From assembly GCA_028688905.1 (NCBI GenBank), contig JAQTXH010000007.1:1-64000 (forward strand): a DNA stretch of 64,000 bases. Reading direction: 5' to 3'. The notes beneath the pieces were generated by a model. That model did no database searches. It was not told the origin of the DNA and saw only the letters and a list, made by a program, of their open reading frames with translations. The DNA is from Acidiphilium sp. (GTDB lineage Bacteria; Pseudomonadota; Alphaproteobacteria; Acetobacterales; Acetobacteraceae). Shown in pieces: positions 17,257 to 25,730 of this stretch. The translations under genes and the position numbers were made by a program. The first letter of the stretch is position 1; each line of letters starts with the position of its first letter.

Positions 17257-17297
17257 CTGCTTTTTTGTAAAAAAGCAGCAAAAAACTTTTATAAATG
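17257..17297. repeat. AT-rich palindrome family, copy D
   Basis: CTGCTTTTTT/AAAAAAGCAG form a perfect 10-bp stem (17257-17278), followed by CAAAAAACTTTTATAAAT. The tail matches the AAAAAACTTTATGAAT that follows the hairpins at 14820 and 15839. It sits exactly where sequence composition changes from rplK upstream DNA to the AT-richer island. Confidence 0.75.
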
Positions 17298-17351
17298 TCT
17301 TTAGAGTGTCTGTAATTGGCAAAATCGTTTTGATTCGGCTAATCGGCTAAC

Positions 17352-17870
17352 ATGACTTTCTCATTCCAAAGCGTCATGAGTCTCGACAAAATGGTCGCTG
17401 GCAAACCGAACTGGTCCGAACCGGATGGCGCGGACAAACGTGTCAAGTTAGTTGCTCCCCTTATGATCGATCACCGCGTGCTTCGCGGTCTGGAGTTGAT
17501 AGGCAGAGCGGCAATTGAGCTTCGCAACGTCGACGTGAGTTTCACTTTGGTTTACCATCCAACGGATAATCGGCGGGACGCGATCCAAATTGCGAGAATT
17601 GATTGGAGACCAAAAACGCCACACGCCAACGATCATCCACGTACACCATCTCACTTGATGGGGGAGATCGTCGGGACGCATCATCATTCTTTCGCTCTGA
17701 ATTGGTCTGATTGTGCTGGTGGCCCGTTAAAATGGCTTCCCATCGCCGAAGAAATTGTCCCGGATTTCCAATCGTTCAGGAATCTTGTTGACGGGATGGG
17801 TGTTTTCTTTAGAATCCCAAATGCAGGCTTTGCGATTGAATCACCTTGGCCTAAGGATTTGTTTGGATGA
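17352..17870 (+). CDS. Unrecognised protein, first gene of an AT-rich two-gene cassette
   Basis: This is a soluble-looking protein of 172 residues with no signal peptide or membrane segment. Notable features are a basic/aliphatic first half (DKRVKLVAPLMIDHRVLRGLELIGRAAIEL), a His-rich centre (TPHANDHPRTPSH, then GEIVGTHHHSFALNW) and an aromatic C-terminus. The pattern of a strand with His near an H.H motif loosely recalls DUF6978-type proteins; that is a weak impression. The start is uncertain: no clear ribosome binding site precedes 17352, and ATGs at 17376 and 17391 are alternatives. Its stop overlaps the next gene as ATGA. Base composition is visibly AT-richer than its neighbours, suggesting transfer. 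Confidence 0.75.
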   Translation: MTFSFQSVMSLDKMVAGKPNWSEPDGADKRVKLVAPLMIDHRVLRGLELIGRAAIELRNVDVSFTLVYHPTDNRRDAIQIARIDWRPKTPHANDHPRTPSHLMGEIVGTHHHSFALNWSDCAGGPLKWLPIAEEIVPDFQSFRNLVDGMGVFFRIPNAGFAIESPWPKDLFG

Positions 17871-18640
17871 TAACCGCCTTCGAGGAGACGAGCAGTAGCT
17901 CTATTCATGACCTGCACATTCAGAGCGCAGTGTCTCAACTCGTGCGCGTGTCGTTTTGGGGCAATTTTTATCTGGTAACAACTCCATTAGTGTATCCATC
18001 TGGAAGCATGGTAGGCGTTCGGATAACGCCGGACAAAGCTGGCTATATAGTATCCGATTTTGCTATGGGTTACCGCGAGGCGGAAAGCGCGGAAGCACAA
18101 CGCTCTTTCGGAGCGCATGCTGGCCGACTGAAGGAACATCTGGGTATTGAATATTCAGACGGTCACGAAGTCAGACTCCATGTTCAAGAGAAACAGATTG
18201 CGTCAGCGATTAGGAGGGTAGCGTACGCATCTCATCGAATAATGATGAAGGTTTATGACTCAACTCCTGCGTGGGATGAGCAAGAGATAGGTGCGAGTTT
18301 ATTTCAACGGTTACGTGATATGTTTGGTGACACAAAAGTAAAAGGAGACGTAACCGTTCTGGGTGCGTCAAATATCGACTGGCATTTTACGGCAGAGGTT
18401 CAGAATACCCATAAACGGACGTTCTTTGATGTGGTTACGCCTCACCATTCGTCTGTTTTTTCTGCTGTAAGCAAATTCAGCGATATACGTCGCTTAGGCG
18501 GCGGCGTTCAACCGGTAGCCGTGGTTAGTGATCTAAATGGGATGGGGAAATGGTTGCCATTAATAGCGCAAGAAGCAGAAGTGATTCAGGACGACGCAAG
18601 TGAAGACACGATTCGTAATCTAGTCGCGGAAGCTGCATAA
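17867..18640 (+). CDS. DUF1828-like protein, second gene of the cassette
   Basis: This 257-residue protein starts at the ATG overlapping the previous stop (ATGA), so translation is probably coupled. Residues about 25-105 (FYLVTTPLVYPSGSMVGVRI...GYIVSDFAMGYREA...) follow the pattern of DUF1828: a strand-rich segment ending in a conserved 'sD.g' followed by helices. Residues about 140-240 (DWHFTAEVQ...RTFFDVVTPHHSSVFSAVSKFSDI) resemble the C-terminal domain often fused to it. The function of that family is unknown; such genes are often found in mobile or defence-rich regions. Composition is AT-rich like its partner. The family call is from pattern memory only. Confidence 0.75.
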   Translation: MITAFEETSSSSIHDLHIQSAVSQLVRVSFWGNFYLVTTPLVYPSGSMVGVRITPDKAGYIVSDFAMGYREAESAEAQRSFGAHAGRLKEHLGIEYSDGHEVRLHVQEKQIASAIRRVAYASHRIMMKVYDSTPAWDEQEIGASLFQRLRDMFGDTKVKGDVTVLGASNIDWHFTAEVQNTHKRTFFDVVTPHHSSVFSAVSKFSDIRRLGGGVQPVAVVSDLNGMGKWLPLIAQEAEVIQDDASEDTIRNLVAEAA

Positions 18641-18658
18641 TTACTTTGTATAGAAATC

Positions 18659-18686
18659 GTAGGATGGGTCTCCTTTGAGACCCATC
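18659..18686 (+). repeat. REP-type element: GTAG followed by a perfect 10-bp hairpin
   Basis: GTAG (18659-18662) is followed by GATGGGTCTC-CTTT-GAGACCCATC. A GTAG head on a short palindrome is the defining layout of REP sequences mobilised by RAYT transposases. It lies 18 bp after the cassette's second gene, so it may also act as its terminator hairpin, though no T-tract follows. A RAYT remnant is 130 bp downstream. Confidence 0.7.
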
Positions 18687-18814
18687 AATCCAACCACACC
18701 AAAACCCATCCACACACCCACCGCCCTGCATCACCCCCGCCGCGCCACGCAATAACAAACCAACCGCCACCCCACCACTTCCACGCCCGTCACAACCGCC
18801 CTACCCTCCCCGCC

Positions 18815-18955
18815 ATGACCGATTACCGCCGCAACCGAATCCCCGGAGGCACGTATGTCTTCACGGTCGACCTCCACGATCGCCGTTTCACTCTTCTAAC
18901 CTAACACATCGAAACCCTGCGCGACTCCATCCACAAAACCCGCGTGCCCCTTTCA
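18815..18955 (+). pseudogene. REP-associated tyrosine transposase (RAYT/IS200-like), N-terminal remnant
   Basis: Translation from 18815 gives MTDYRRNRIPGGTYVFTVDL, then HDRRFTLLT, a TAA stop (18902-18904), and in the same frame HIETLRDSIHKTRVP. This is the well-known RAYT N-terminus (xYRRxRxxGGTYFFTVxLxxRR...LL..hi..LR.a). After about 45 codons the similarity ends, and the rest of the transposase (HUH and tyrosine motifs) is missing. The region from 18956 to 18998 shows nothing further. Confidence 0.75.
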
Positions 18956-18998
18956 AGTTTCTCATTTTATCTGGCTATTCTGCAAATCAGGGCGACCG

Positions 18999-19991
18999 TT
19001 ACTTCGGGCCACTGGTCCTGCGCCGCAGCATTACCTGCGCGCATGCGGCAATCACGCTCGGATGTCGTACCGCGAAACGCACGGTCGTACCGATATCGAT
19101 CGACTGGCCGCGCCGCGCGCGATGCAGCAGCGTTCGCGCGTAACTCGTTATCATCCCACGCCGGGTTTCCTTGATATAGGCCTCGAGTTCATCCGAAACC
19201 GCCACTTCGCGCATCACCGCTGCCAGCATCTGATCTTGATCGAGCGCCACCCGCAACGAACGCCTGGTCCCCCACCCTGCCTTCTCGATCAGGCCCACGC
19301 CTTCGTAATATCGCGCCTCACACCGCGCCGAGACCGTGATCGGTGCCACGCCCCGCGTCGTGGAAATCCAGAACAGCAGATCCTCCGAAGCGCTGAGGTC
19401 ATTGCGAAATCGCTTTTTTTGGCAAATGGCCCGCGCGATGACCACTGTAGAGGTTCCGACCGGCGGCATACGCACAAGCTGGGACACAAAATCCCCCGCG
19501 AACCGATGGATCTCGATGCCGGCATCGAGCGTTGGATGCGCCGTCACATCGAATGCGCACTTTGCGAAACGCGTCTGCGCCTCACCATCCCGGATATGGT
19601 CCGAAAAATAGAACTGCGCTCCCGCCCTGAACGCCGCCGCCGCGTTCGCCAGATGCCCCGCCTCCCACACATCGTCCGGGTCGAGAAACGCGATCGCGCC
19701 AATTTCCTCCGGCATCGCATCGAGCGCCCGGTTTCGCGCCGCCGACACACCCGCGTTGCGCTGCTCGATCAACACGATATGCGCTCGCTCCTCAATGCTG
19801 AATGGCGCGAGTTCCGCCCGCGCCGGTAAGGGTGACCCGTCGTCTACGATGACGATAATCGACGCTCCCGCCCCCGCTTGCGCAAATACCGATCGTACCG
19901 CCTGCGCCAGCAGACCCGGATTCCGCTGAAAATAGGGAATCACGACACCGAATTTTTCAGCATTCCGGCTGTTTGTCACCGCCCCCAGCAT
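18999..19991 (-). CDS. Family 2 glycosyltransferase
   Basis: This 330-residue protein starts at the ATG at 19991. The GT-A domain occupies about residues 10-230: FGVVIPYFQR, SIIVIVDDGSP, NAGVSAARNRALD and FLDPDDVWE, the last supplying the metal-binding DxD-type acidic pair. The C-terminal ~100 residues are basic and helical and end VMLRRRTSGPK, possibly for membrane attachment. The acceptor is unknown. An open frame continues upstream to 20738, but there it only mirrors the aldo/keto reductase. It stands alone, divergent from that gene, next to the RAYT remnant. Confidence 0.9.
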   Translation of the reverse strand: MLGAVTNSRNAEKFGVVIPYFQRNPGLLAQAVRSVFAQAGAGASIIVIVDDGSPLPARAELAPFSIEERAHIVLIEQRNAGVSAARNRALDAMPEEIGAIAFLDPDDVWEAGHLANAAAAFRAGAQFYFSDHIRDGEAQTRFAKCAFDVTAHPTLDAGIEIHRFAGDFVSQLVRMPPVGTSTVVIARAICQKKRFRNDLSASEDLLFWISTTRGVAPITVSARCEARYYEGVGLIEKAGWGTRRSLRVALDQDQMLAAVMREVAVSDELEAYIKETRRGMITSYARTLLHRARRGQSIDIGTTVRFAVRHPSVIAACAQVMLRRRTSGPK

Positions 19992-20063
19992 GACAGCCTT
20001 GCCGGGGTTGGGCAAAGCCCGCCATCCGCCCATATCTCTGCCTGAACCCGCAAGGAGCACTCC

Positions 20064-21044
<981 letters not shown>

Positions 21045-21052
21045 AAACCCAC

Positions 21053-21086
21053 CTCACCCGATCCGGCATCGCGCAGATCGGGTGAG
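21053..21086. terminator. Convergent terminator between the aldo/keto reductase gene and ompW
   Basis: CTCACCCGATC and GATCGGGTGAG form a perfect 11-bp stem with a 12-nt loop. On the minus strand it is followed by GTGGGTTTTTAT, a T-tract suited to ending ompW. On the plus strand it begins 9 bp after the reductase stop but lacks a T-tract. Confidence 0.8.
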
Positions 21087-21100
21087 AGCCGGGCGGATGA

Positions 21101-21766
21101 TCAGAACCGGTAGCCGATACCGGCACCGACAATGGTCGGGTCAAGGTTGGTGTGGGCAATGACGGTGCCATGGCCAATGCTGGCCCTGGTCGCCACAAAC
21201 GTCTGCTTGACCACGAAATTGGCGTACCAGTTGCCCTTCAGATGATAGTCGAACCCCGCCTCGATCGCCGGACCGATGCCGGTGCGATAGGTCACGGTAT
21301 CGAGGCCAAGCGCCTGCAAATCAGCCGCGGTGTGCGAGTCATAAAACAGCATCAGCGACACGCCCGCGCCGACATACGGCACAAAATTGCCCATACCGCC
21401 AAAGTGGTACTGCACGGTCACGGTGGGCGGCAGCACCCACACGCTGCCGACCTTGACGGTACCCAACGCGGTGTCGTTAGCCCAGATGTTATGACGCGAG
21501 GTACCGGCAATCGCCTCGACCGAGATATGCGGCGTGAAAAAATAGGACAGGTCGAGTTCCGGGATCACGGTATCGGAGGCGTCGATTTTGCCCCCGATCC
21601 GCGAAAGATTGCTCGACATGTTCTGCGGCAACACGCCATCGGCGCGCAATCGCACCATGATGTCGCCCGCCTGGAATCCGGTGGGCTGGTTCCACCACTG
21701 AGCGTAGGCGGGGGCCGACAAGGCAAGCAAGGAAACAAGACCCAGGCTCGCAACTGTTTTACGCAT
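21101..21766 (-). CDS. ompW: OmpW-family outer membrane protein
   Basis: This 221-residue protein starts at MRKTVASLGLVSLLALSAPAYAQWW (ATG 21766), a signal peptide cleaved after AYA. The body shows FQAGDIMVRLRADGVLPQN, the OmpW first strand, then alternating strands including LSYFFTPHISVEAIAGT, and ends GIGYRF with the C-terminal phenylalanine of outer membrane barrels. OmpW forms an 8-stranded barrel with a hydrophobic channel. An FNR-like palindrome lies about 90 bp upstream, and a terminator follows. Confidence 0.93.
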   Translation of the reverse strand: MRKTVASLGLVSLLALSAPAYAQWWNQPTGFQAGDIMVRLRADGVLPQNMSSNLSRIGGKIDASDTVIPELDLSYFFTPHISVEAIAGTSRHNIWANDTALGTVKVGSVWVLPPTVTVQYHFGGMGNFVPYVGAGVSLMLFYDSHTAADLQALGLDTVTYRTGIGPAIEAGFDYHLKGNWYANFVVKQTFVATRASIGHGTVIAHTNLDPTIVGAGIGYRF

Positions 21767-21848
21767 GATCTGAGACCCTTCGTGGTTTCGCCGGCGCGTT
21801 CCCACGCCGGTCATGAAACGGGCCTAGAACGCTGCGATACCGCGTCCC

Positions 21849-21862
21849 TTGATCTAGATCAT
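21849..21862 (-). promoter_or_regulatory. FNR/FixK-like box upstream of ompW
   Basis: TTGATCTAGATCAT matches the TTGAT-N4-ATCAA consensus at 9 of 10 defined bases and contains the perfect palindrome TGATCTAGATCA. Its centre is about 41 bp from a point just after TTCTAG (21830-21825), a possible -10, which would fit a class II activated promoter. It lies between the gltX stop and ompW. Confidence 0.5.
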
Positions 21863-21872
21863 CCGGGCGTGA

Positions 21873-23273
21873 TCAATCCGCCAGTGTGGCAAAAATACGA
21901 TGCTCGACTTCGATGCGACCAAGTGCCGCCATCACCGCATCGATCGGCGGGCTGGTGGTGCTGCCGGTCAGCGCGGCACGGAGCGGCTCGGCGACCTTGC
22001 CGAGTTTTTTGCCGCTGGCCGCCGCATAGGCGACCATCGCCGCGTGAAGCGCCGGGGCGGTGTAGTCGGTCCTGGCGAAATCGAGCAGCATCGCCGACAT
22101 GTCGTCCCGCGCCTCTTCGGTGATCATCGCCGCCGCCTTTTCGGTGAACGGCAGCGGCACCTCATGGACCAGGAACATCGATGATTCCGCGAGTTCCGCG
22201 ATGGTGCGGGAACGTTCCTGCAAACGCGGCATCATCTGCGCGATCCGCCCCGCCGCGACCGTGCCGATTTTCGCACCCAGGGTTGCCTCGATCCGCTCGA
22301 TCACCAGCTTGGTCAGCCGGTCGGGCTCGGCCGCCCGCACCCATACGGCGTTGACCTGCAACAGCTTGGCATAGTCCATTTTGGCGGCACCGCGCCCGAC
22401 GCCTTCGAGGTCGAACAGTTTGATCTGATCGTCGCGCGACAGAATTTCCGAGTCGCCATGACCCCAGCCGAGGCGAAGCAGATAGTTGCACAAGGCTTCG
22501 GGCAGATACCCTTCATCGCGAAACTGCATCGTCGAAACCGCACCGTGGCGCTTCGACAGTTTTCCACCGTCGGGGCCGTGGATCAGCGGCAGATGAGCGA
22601 ATGCCGGGCGGGTCCAGCCCATCGCGTCGTAAATCTGCGCCTGACGGAAGGTGTTGGTCAGGTGATCGTCACCGCGGATGACATGGGTGATCGCCATGTC
22701 GTGATCATCGACCACGACGGCGTGGAGATAGGTCGGCGTGCCGTCCGAGCGGATCAGGATCATATCGTCAAGCTCGGCGTTCCGCACCCGCACCTCACCC
22801 TTGACCTTGTCATGAACGATGGTTTCACCGCTACGCGGGGCCTTCAGCCGGATGACCGGATCGACACCGGGGGGTGCTTCGGACGCATCGCGATCGCGCC
22901 AGCTGCTATCGTAGCGAAACGGTTTTTTCGCAGCGTCCGCCTCGGCGCGCATCGCGGCGAGTTCCTCGCGCGAGCAGTAGCAGCGATAGGCGGTGCCGGC
23001 CGCGATCATCGCTTCGGCAACCTCGCGATGGCGGACGTACCTTGTGGACTGAAACACCGGCGGCTGATCGGGAGTGAGATCCAGCCATTCCAGCACGTCG
23101 AAAATCACCTGGGTCGCTTCGGGTGTGCTCCGCGTCGTATCGGTATCCTCGATGCGGAGCAGAAATTCGCCGCCGTGGTGGCGGGCGAACAGGAAATTGA
23201 ACAGCGCGGTGCGGACACTGCCGATATGCAGCATGCCGGTGGGCGATGGCGCGAAGCGAACACGAATTGTCAT
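21873..23273 (-). CDS. gltX: Glutamyl-tRNA synthetase
   Basis: This 466-residue class I synthetase charges tRNA-Glu (and, in organisms lacking GlnRS, tRNA-Gln). The HIGH-type motif is HIGSVRTALFNFLF (about residue 16) and the KMSKS-type loop is GGKLSKRHGAVS (about 240). The C-terminal anticodon-binding helices are complete. It begins 24 bp after the HAD phosphatase stop, so it is probably the last gene of the minus-strand run starting near 26.5 kb. Alphaproteobacteria often carry two GltX paralogues. Confidence 0.97.
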   Translation of the reverse strand: MTIRVRFAPSPTGMLHIGSVRTALFNFLFARHHGGEFLLRIEDTDTTRSTPEATQVIFDVLEWLDLTPDQPPVFQSTRYVRHREVAEAMIAAGTAYRCYCSREELAAMRAEADAAKKPFRYDSSWRDRDASEAPPGVDPVIRLKAPRSGETIVHDKVKGEVRVRNAELDDMILIRSDGTPTYLHAVVVDDHDMAITHVIRGDDHLTNTFRQAQIYDAMGWTRPAFAHLPLIHGPDGGKLSKRHGAVSTMQFRDEGYLPEALCNYLLRLGWGHGDSEILSRDDQIKLFDLEGVGRGAAKMDYAKLLQVNAVWVRAAEPDRLTKLVIERIEATLGAKIGTVAAGRIAQMMPRLQERSRTIAELAESSMFLVHEVPLPFTEKAAAMITEEARDDMSAMLLDFARTDYTAPALHAAMVAYAAASGKKLGKVAEPLRAALTGSTTSPPIDAVMAALGRIEVEHRIFATLAD

Positions 23274-23297
23274 GCGCCGCGCGGTATCACGAAACCC

Positions 23298-24125
23298 CTA
23301 CCAGATGAACCCCGGTAAAATCGCGACAGGGTCGAGCATCGCCTGGGCGCAGTCGTGCCGCGCCTGTTCGGGGTTGGCGATATGGATGCCCGATAGGACA
23401 AGCACCGAGTCGATGCCCGCCGCCTTCGCCCCGGCAATGTCGGTCCGCAACGAATCGCCGAACGCAACGCTACGCTCCCGCGCGGTGCCAAGCAAAGCGA
23501 GCGTGGGGGCATACACCGCAGGGTCGGGCTTGCCGCGCCAGATCACTTTGCCGCCCCATTCTTCATAGCGCTGCGCCAGCAACCCGGCGCAGACGATCCG
23601 CTGACCATCGCGGATCACTTCGAGATCGGGGTTGGCGCAGACCATCGGCAATCCCGCCTTGAGCGATTCCGCCAGCAACACATCGAACGCCGCCGCGTCG
23701 TCCTGGGCTGCCAGATCGTCCGGCCCGGTATTCAGCATGAACTGGGCTTCGACCGGCGTGGCGACTTCGGTCAGGGCGAGCCCCTCGAACAAATTACGAT
23801 CGCGCGCCGGGCCGAGATGGACGAACCGGGAACCCAGATTCTTGAAATCGGGATCGGTCCGATCGATCAGGGCCGAGCGCACCGCCTCGCCGCTGGTCAT
23901 CACGCCATCGTAGGTGCCGGGTTCAATGCCCATGGTGGCGAGCGAATCCGCGACCGCCGCCGACCGGCGCGGCGCGTTCGACAGAAACACCACCCGTTTG
24001 CCCGCCGCACGCAAGCGGGCAAGGGCATCGATCACCCCAGGATAGGTATGGACGCCGTCATGCACCACGCCCCATAAATCAACGATGAACCCGTCATAGG
24101 CATCGGCGAGGTCGGCGATACTCAC
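23298..24125 (-). CDS. HAD-family phosphatase, TIGR01459-like (class IIA)
   Basis: This 275-residue protein starts at a GTG (24125) that overlaps the pyrD stop as GTGA. HAD motif I is FIVDLWGVVHDG (about 10-20), motif II is VVFLSNAPRR, and motif IV is SVAFGDSLRTDIAGAKAAG. The family resembles NagD-type sugar or nucleotide phosphatases; the substrate is unknown. It is coupled to pyrD upstream and closely followed by gltX. Confidence 0.9.
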   Translation of the reverse strand: MSIADLADAYDGFIVDLWGVVHDGVHTYPGVIDALARLRAAGKRVVFLSNAPRRSAAVADSLATMGIEPGTYDGVMTSGEAVRSALIDRTDPDFKNLGSRFVHLGPARDRNLFEGLALTEVATPVEAQFMLNTGPDDLAAQDDAAAFDVLLAESLKAGLPMVCANPDLEVIRDGQRIVCAGLLAQRYEEWGGKVIWRGKPDPAVYAPTLALLGTARERSVAFGDSLRTDIAGAKAAGIDSVLVLSGIHIANPEQARHDCAQAMLDPVAILPGFIW

Positions 24126-25189
24126 GGTTCCAGTTCCGCCAGCCGATCGGCGTCCCGCCCGATCACCTCGGCAAGCCCCGCGCATCCGTATTGATCGAGC
24201 AACCGGCCCAGCCCGGCGACAATCCGCCCGATCACCGCCGGGCCGTCATAGACAAAACTCGAATAGACCTGCACCAGATCGGCCCCCGCCCGCAGTTTGG
24301 TGAATGCCTGTTCGGGCGTGAACACCCCGCCAACACCAATCAGCGTCAGCCGATCGCCCGCCAATAGCCGCACCCGCGCCAGCATCCGGGTCGATCGCGC
24401 GAACAACGGCGCGCCGGACAAGCCCCCCGCCTCGCCGCGCGCCGCATGGCTCAGGTTTTCCGGCCTTGCCAAAGTGGTGTTGCTGATGATCAATCCGGCC
24501 AGACCGCGCGCAATCGCCAGCGAAACCAGATCGGGCAGCGCTGCCTCGTCCAGATCTGGTGCCAGCTTGACGAACAACGCCGGATGCGGCCCGGCGTCAC
24601 GCGCGATTGCCGCCAGAATCGCGTCCAGCCGATCGACCGCCTGCAAATCGCGCAGCCCTGGGGTATTGGGCGAAGAGACATTGATCACAATGTAGTCCGC
24701 GCAATCCGCCACCGCGCGCACCAGCAGCGGATAATCCGTCAGCGGATCGGCACCCTCCTTATTGAGGCCAAGATTGGCCCCCACCGGCACAACGGTGCGG
24801 TCGGCACGGCGCAAACCGGCGGCAAACGCTTCGATGCCGTGATTATTGAACCCCATGCGGTTGATCAACGCCCGATCCGCGGCAAGCCGGAATAACCGCG
24901 GTTTCGGGTTGCCCGGTTGCGGTCGGCGGGTGACGGTGCCGGCCTCGATGAAACCGAACCCCAGCCCCGCCAACCCGGCCAGCGCCACCGCGTTCTTGTC
25001 GAACCCTGCCGCCAGCCCAATGGGATGACGCAGCGTTTTGCCGAACCCCATCACCGTGAGGCGCGGATCGTCAACAACCTTGTTCCCACCGGTCAGCCCA
25101 TACCGCAGCGCGGCGATCGCCACATCATGCGCGGTCTCCGGGGTGAGCAGCCCCAGCCAGGGTGCCACCAGATCGGCAAGCGCCATCAT
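24122..25189 (-). CDS. pyrD: Dihydroorotate dehydrogenase (quinone), class 2
   Basis: This 355-residue protein starts at the tandem ATG ATG at 25189; a GTG five codons upstream (25204) is possible. The open frame to 25870 is spurious and overlaps the lipoprotein gene. It oxidises dihydroorotate to orotate with FMN and ubiquinone. Visible are AAGFDKNAVALAGLAGLGFGFIEAGTVT, NRMGFNNHG, INVSSPNTPGLRDLQ (catalytic Ser of class 2), LIISNTT and LIGVGGV. It lies 29 bp after the lipoprotein stop and is coupled to the HAD gene. Confidence 0.95.
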   Translation of the reverse strand: MMALADLVAPWLGLLTPETAHDVAIAALRYGLTGGNKVVDDPRLTVMGFGKTLRHPIGLAAGFDKNAVALAGLAGLGFGFIEAGTVTRRPQPGNPKPRLFRLAADRALINRMGFNNHGIEAFAAGLRRADRTVVPVGANLGLNKEGADPLTDYPLLVRAVADCADYIVINVSSPNTPGLRDLQAVDRLDAILAAIARDAGPHPALFVKLAPDLDEAALPDLVSLAIARGLAGLIISNTTLARPENLSHAARGEAGGLSGAPLFARSTRMLARVRLLAGDRLTLIGVGGVFTPEQAFTKLRAGADLVQVYSSFVYDGPAVIGRIVAGLGRLLDQYGCAGLAEVIGRDADRLAELEP

Positions 25190-25218
25190 TCCCGGACGCT
25201 TCACGCGCGCTTCACGCC

Positions 25219-25659
25219 CTATTTCGCGAAGACCACAATCTCCGGTGCCGCCGGCGCGGGCACATGCCGCAACCTGGTTGCGGCTCCGAGCGACACATTG
25301 GGCGGGGGGACCCCGTCCGCCGCGATCGCATCCGCCACTTGGGCCGCCTCGGGGGCCAGTTTCGCCATCATCATCTCGGATTGACTGGCAATCGCCGCCG
25401 CCGGTCCGGTGACATACACCCGGAACTGCGCCTTGGGATTGATTTTGAGCGCCTCGGTCACCGCATAGCGCACCGACGGTGCCCAGTCCTCGGTTCCCTC
25501 GGGAATCGTGATCAGCGGCAACTGGCCATTGAATTTGGTGAGTGCCGCGACATCGACCAGCGACGGCGCCTCGGCGTAGGGGGACATCTTGCGGCCGGGC
25601 AAGGCGCAGCCGGCGAGCGCGATCGGGACGAAGACGATGGGGATGAGAATACGACGCAT
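25219..25659 (-). CDS. Predicted lipoprotein of unknown function
   Basis: This 146-residue protein has a signal peptide ending in a lipobox, MRRILIPIVFVPIALAGC, so it should be acylated at Cys18. The mature part (FNGQLPLITIPEGTEDWAPSVRYAVTEALKINPKAQFRVYVTGPA...) alternates strands and helices and could be a small alpha/beta domain that works in the envelope. I do not recognise a named family. It is the gene immediately before pyrD in the same direction. Confidence 0.82.
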   Translation of the reverse strand: MRRILIPIVFVPIALAGCALPGRKMSPYAEAPSLVDVAALTKFNGQLPLITIPEGTEDWAPSVRYAVTEALKINPKAQFRVYVTGPAAAIASQSEMMMAKLAPEAAQVADAIAADGVPPPNVSLGAATRLRHVPAPAAPEIVVFAK

Positions 25660-25730
25660 GAGCCGCCTTTACTTGACGCGGCCCCCGACGACAACGGGGG
25701 GCGCAGGTTAACGAAGTTATATCCGCCGGG

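Noticed and set aside
17352-18955. Prophage or integrative element around the AT-rich island
   Set aside because: No integrase, phage structural gene, attachment-site duplication or tRNA borders the island; only a REP and a RAYT fragment are present.
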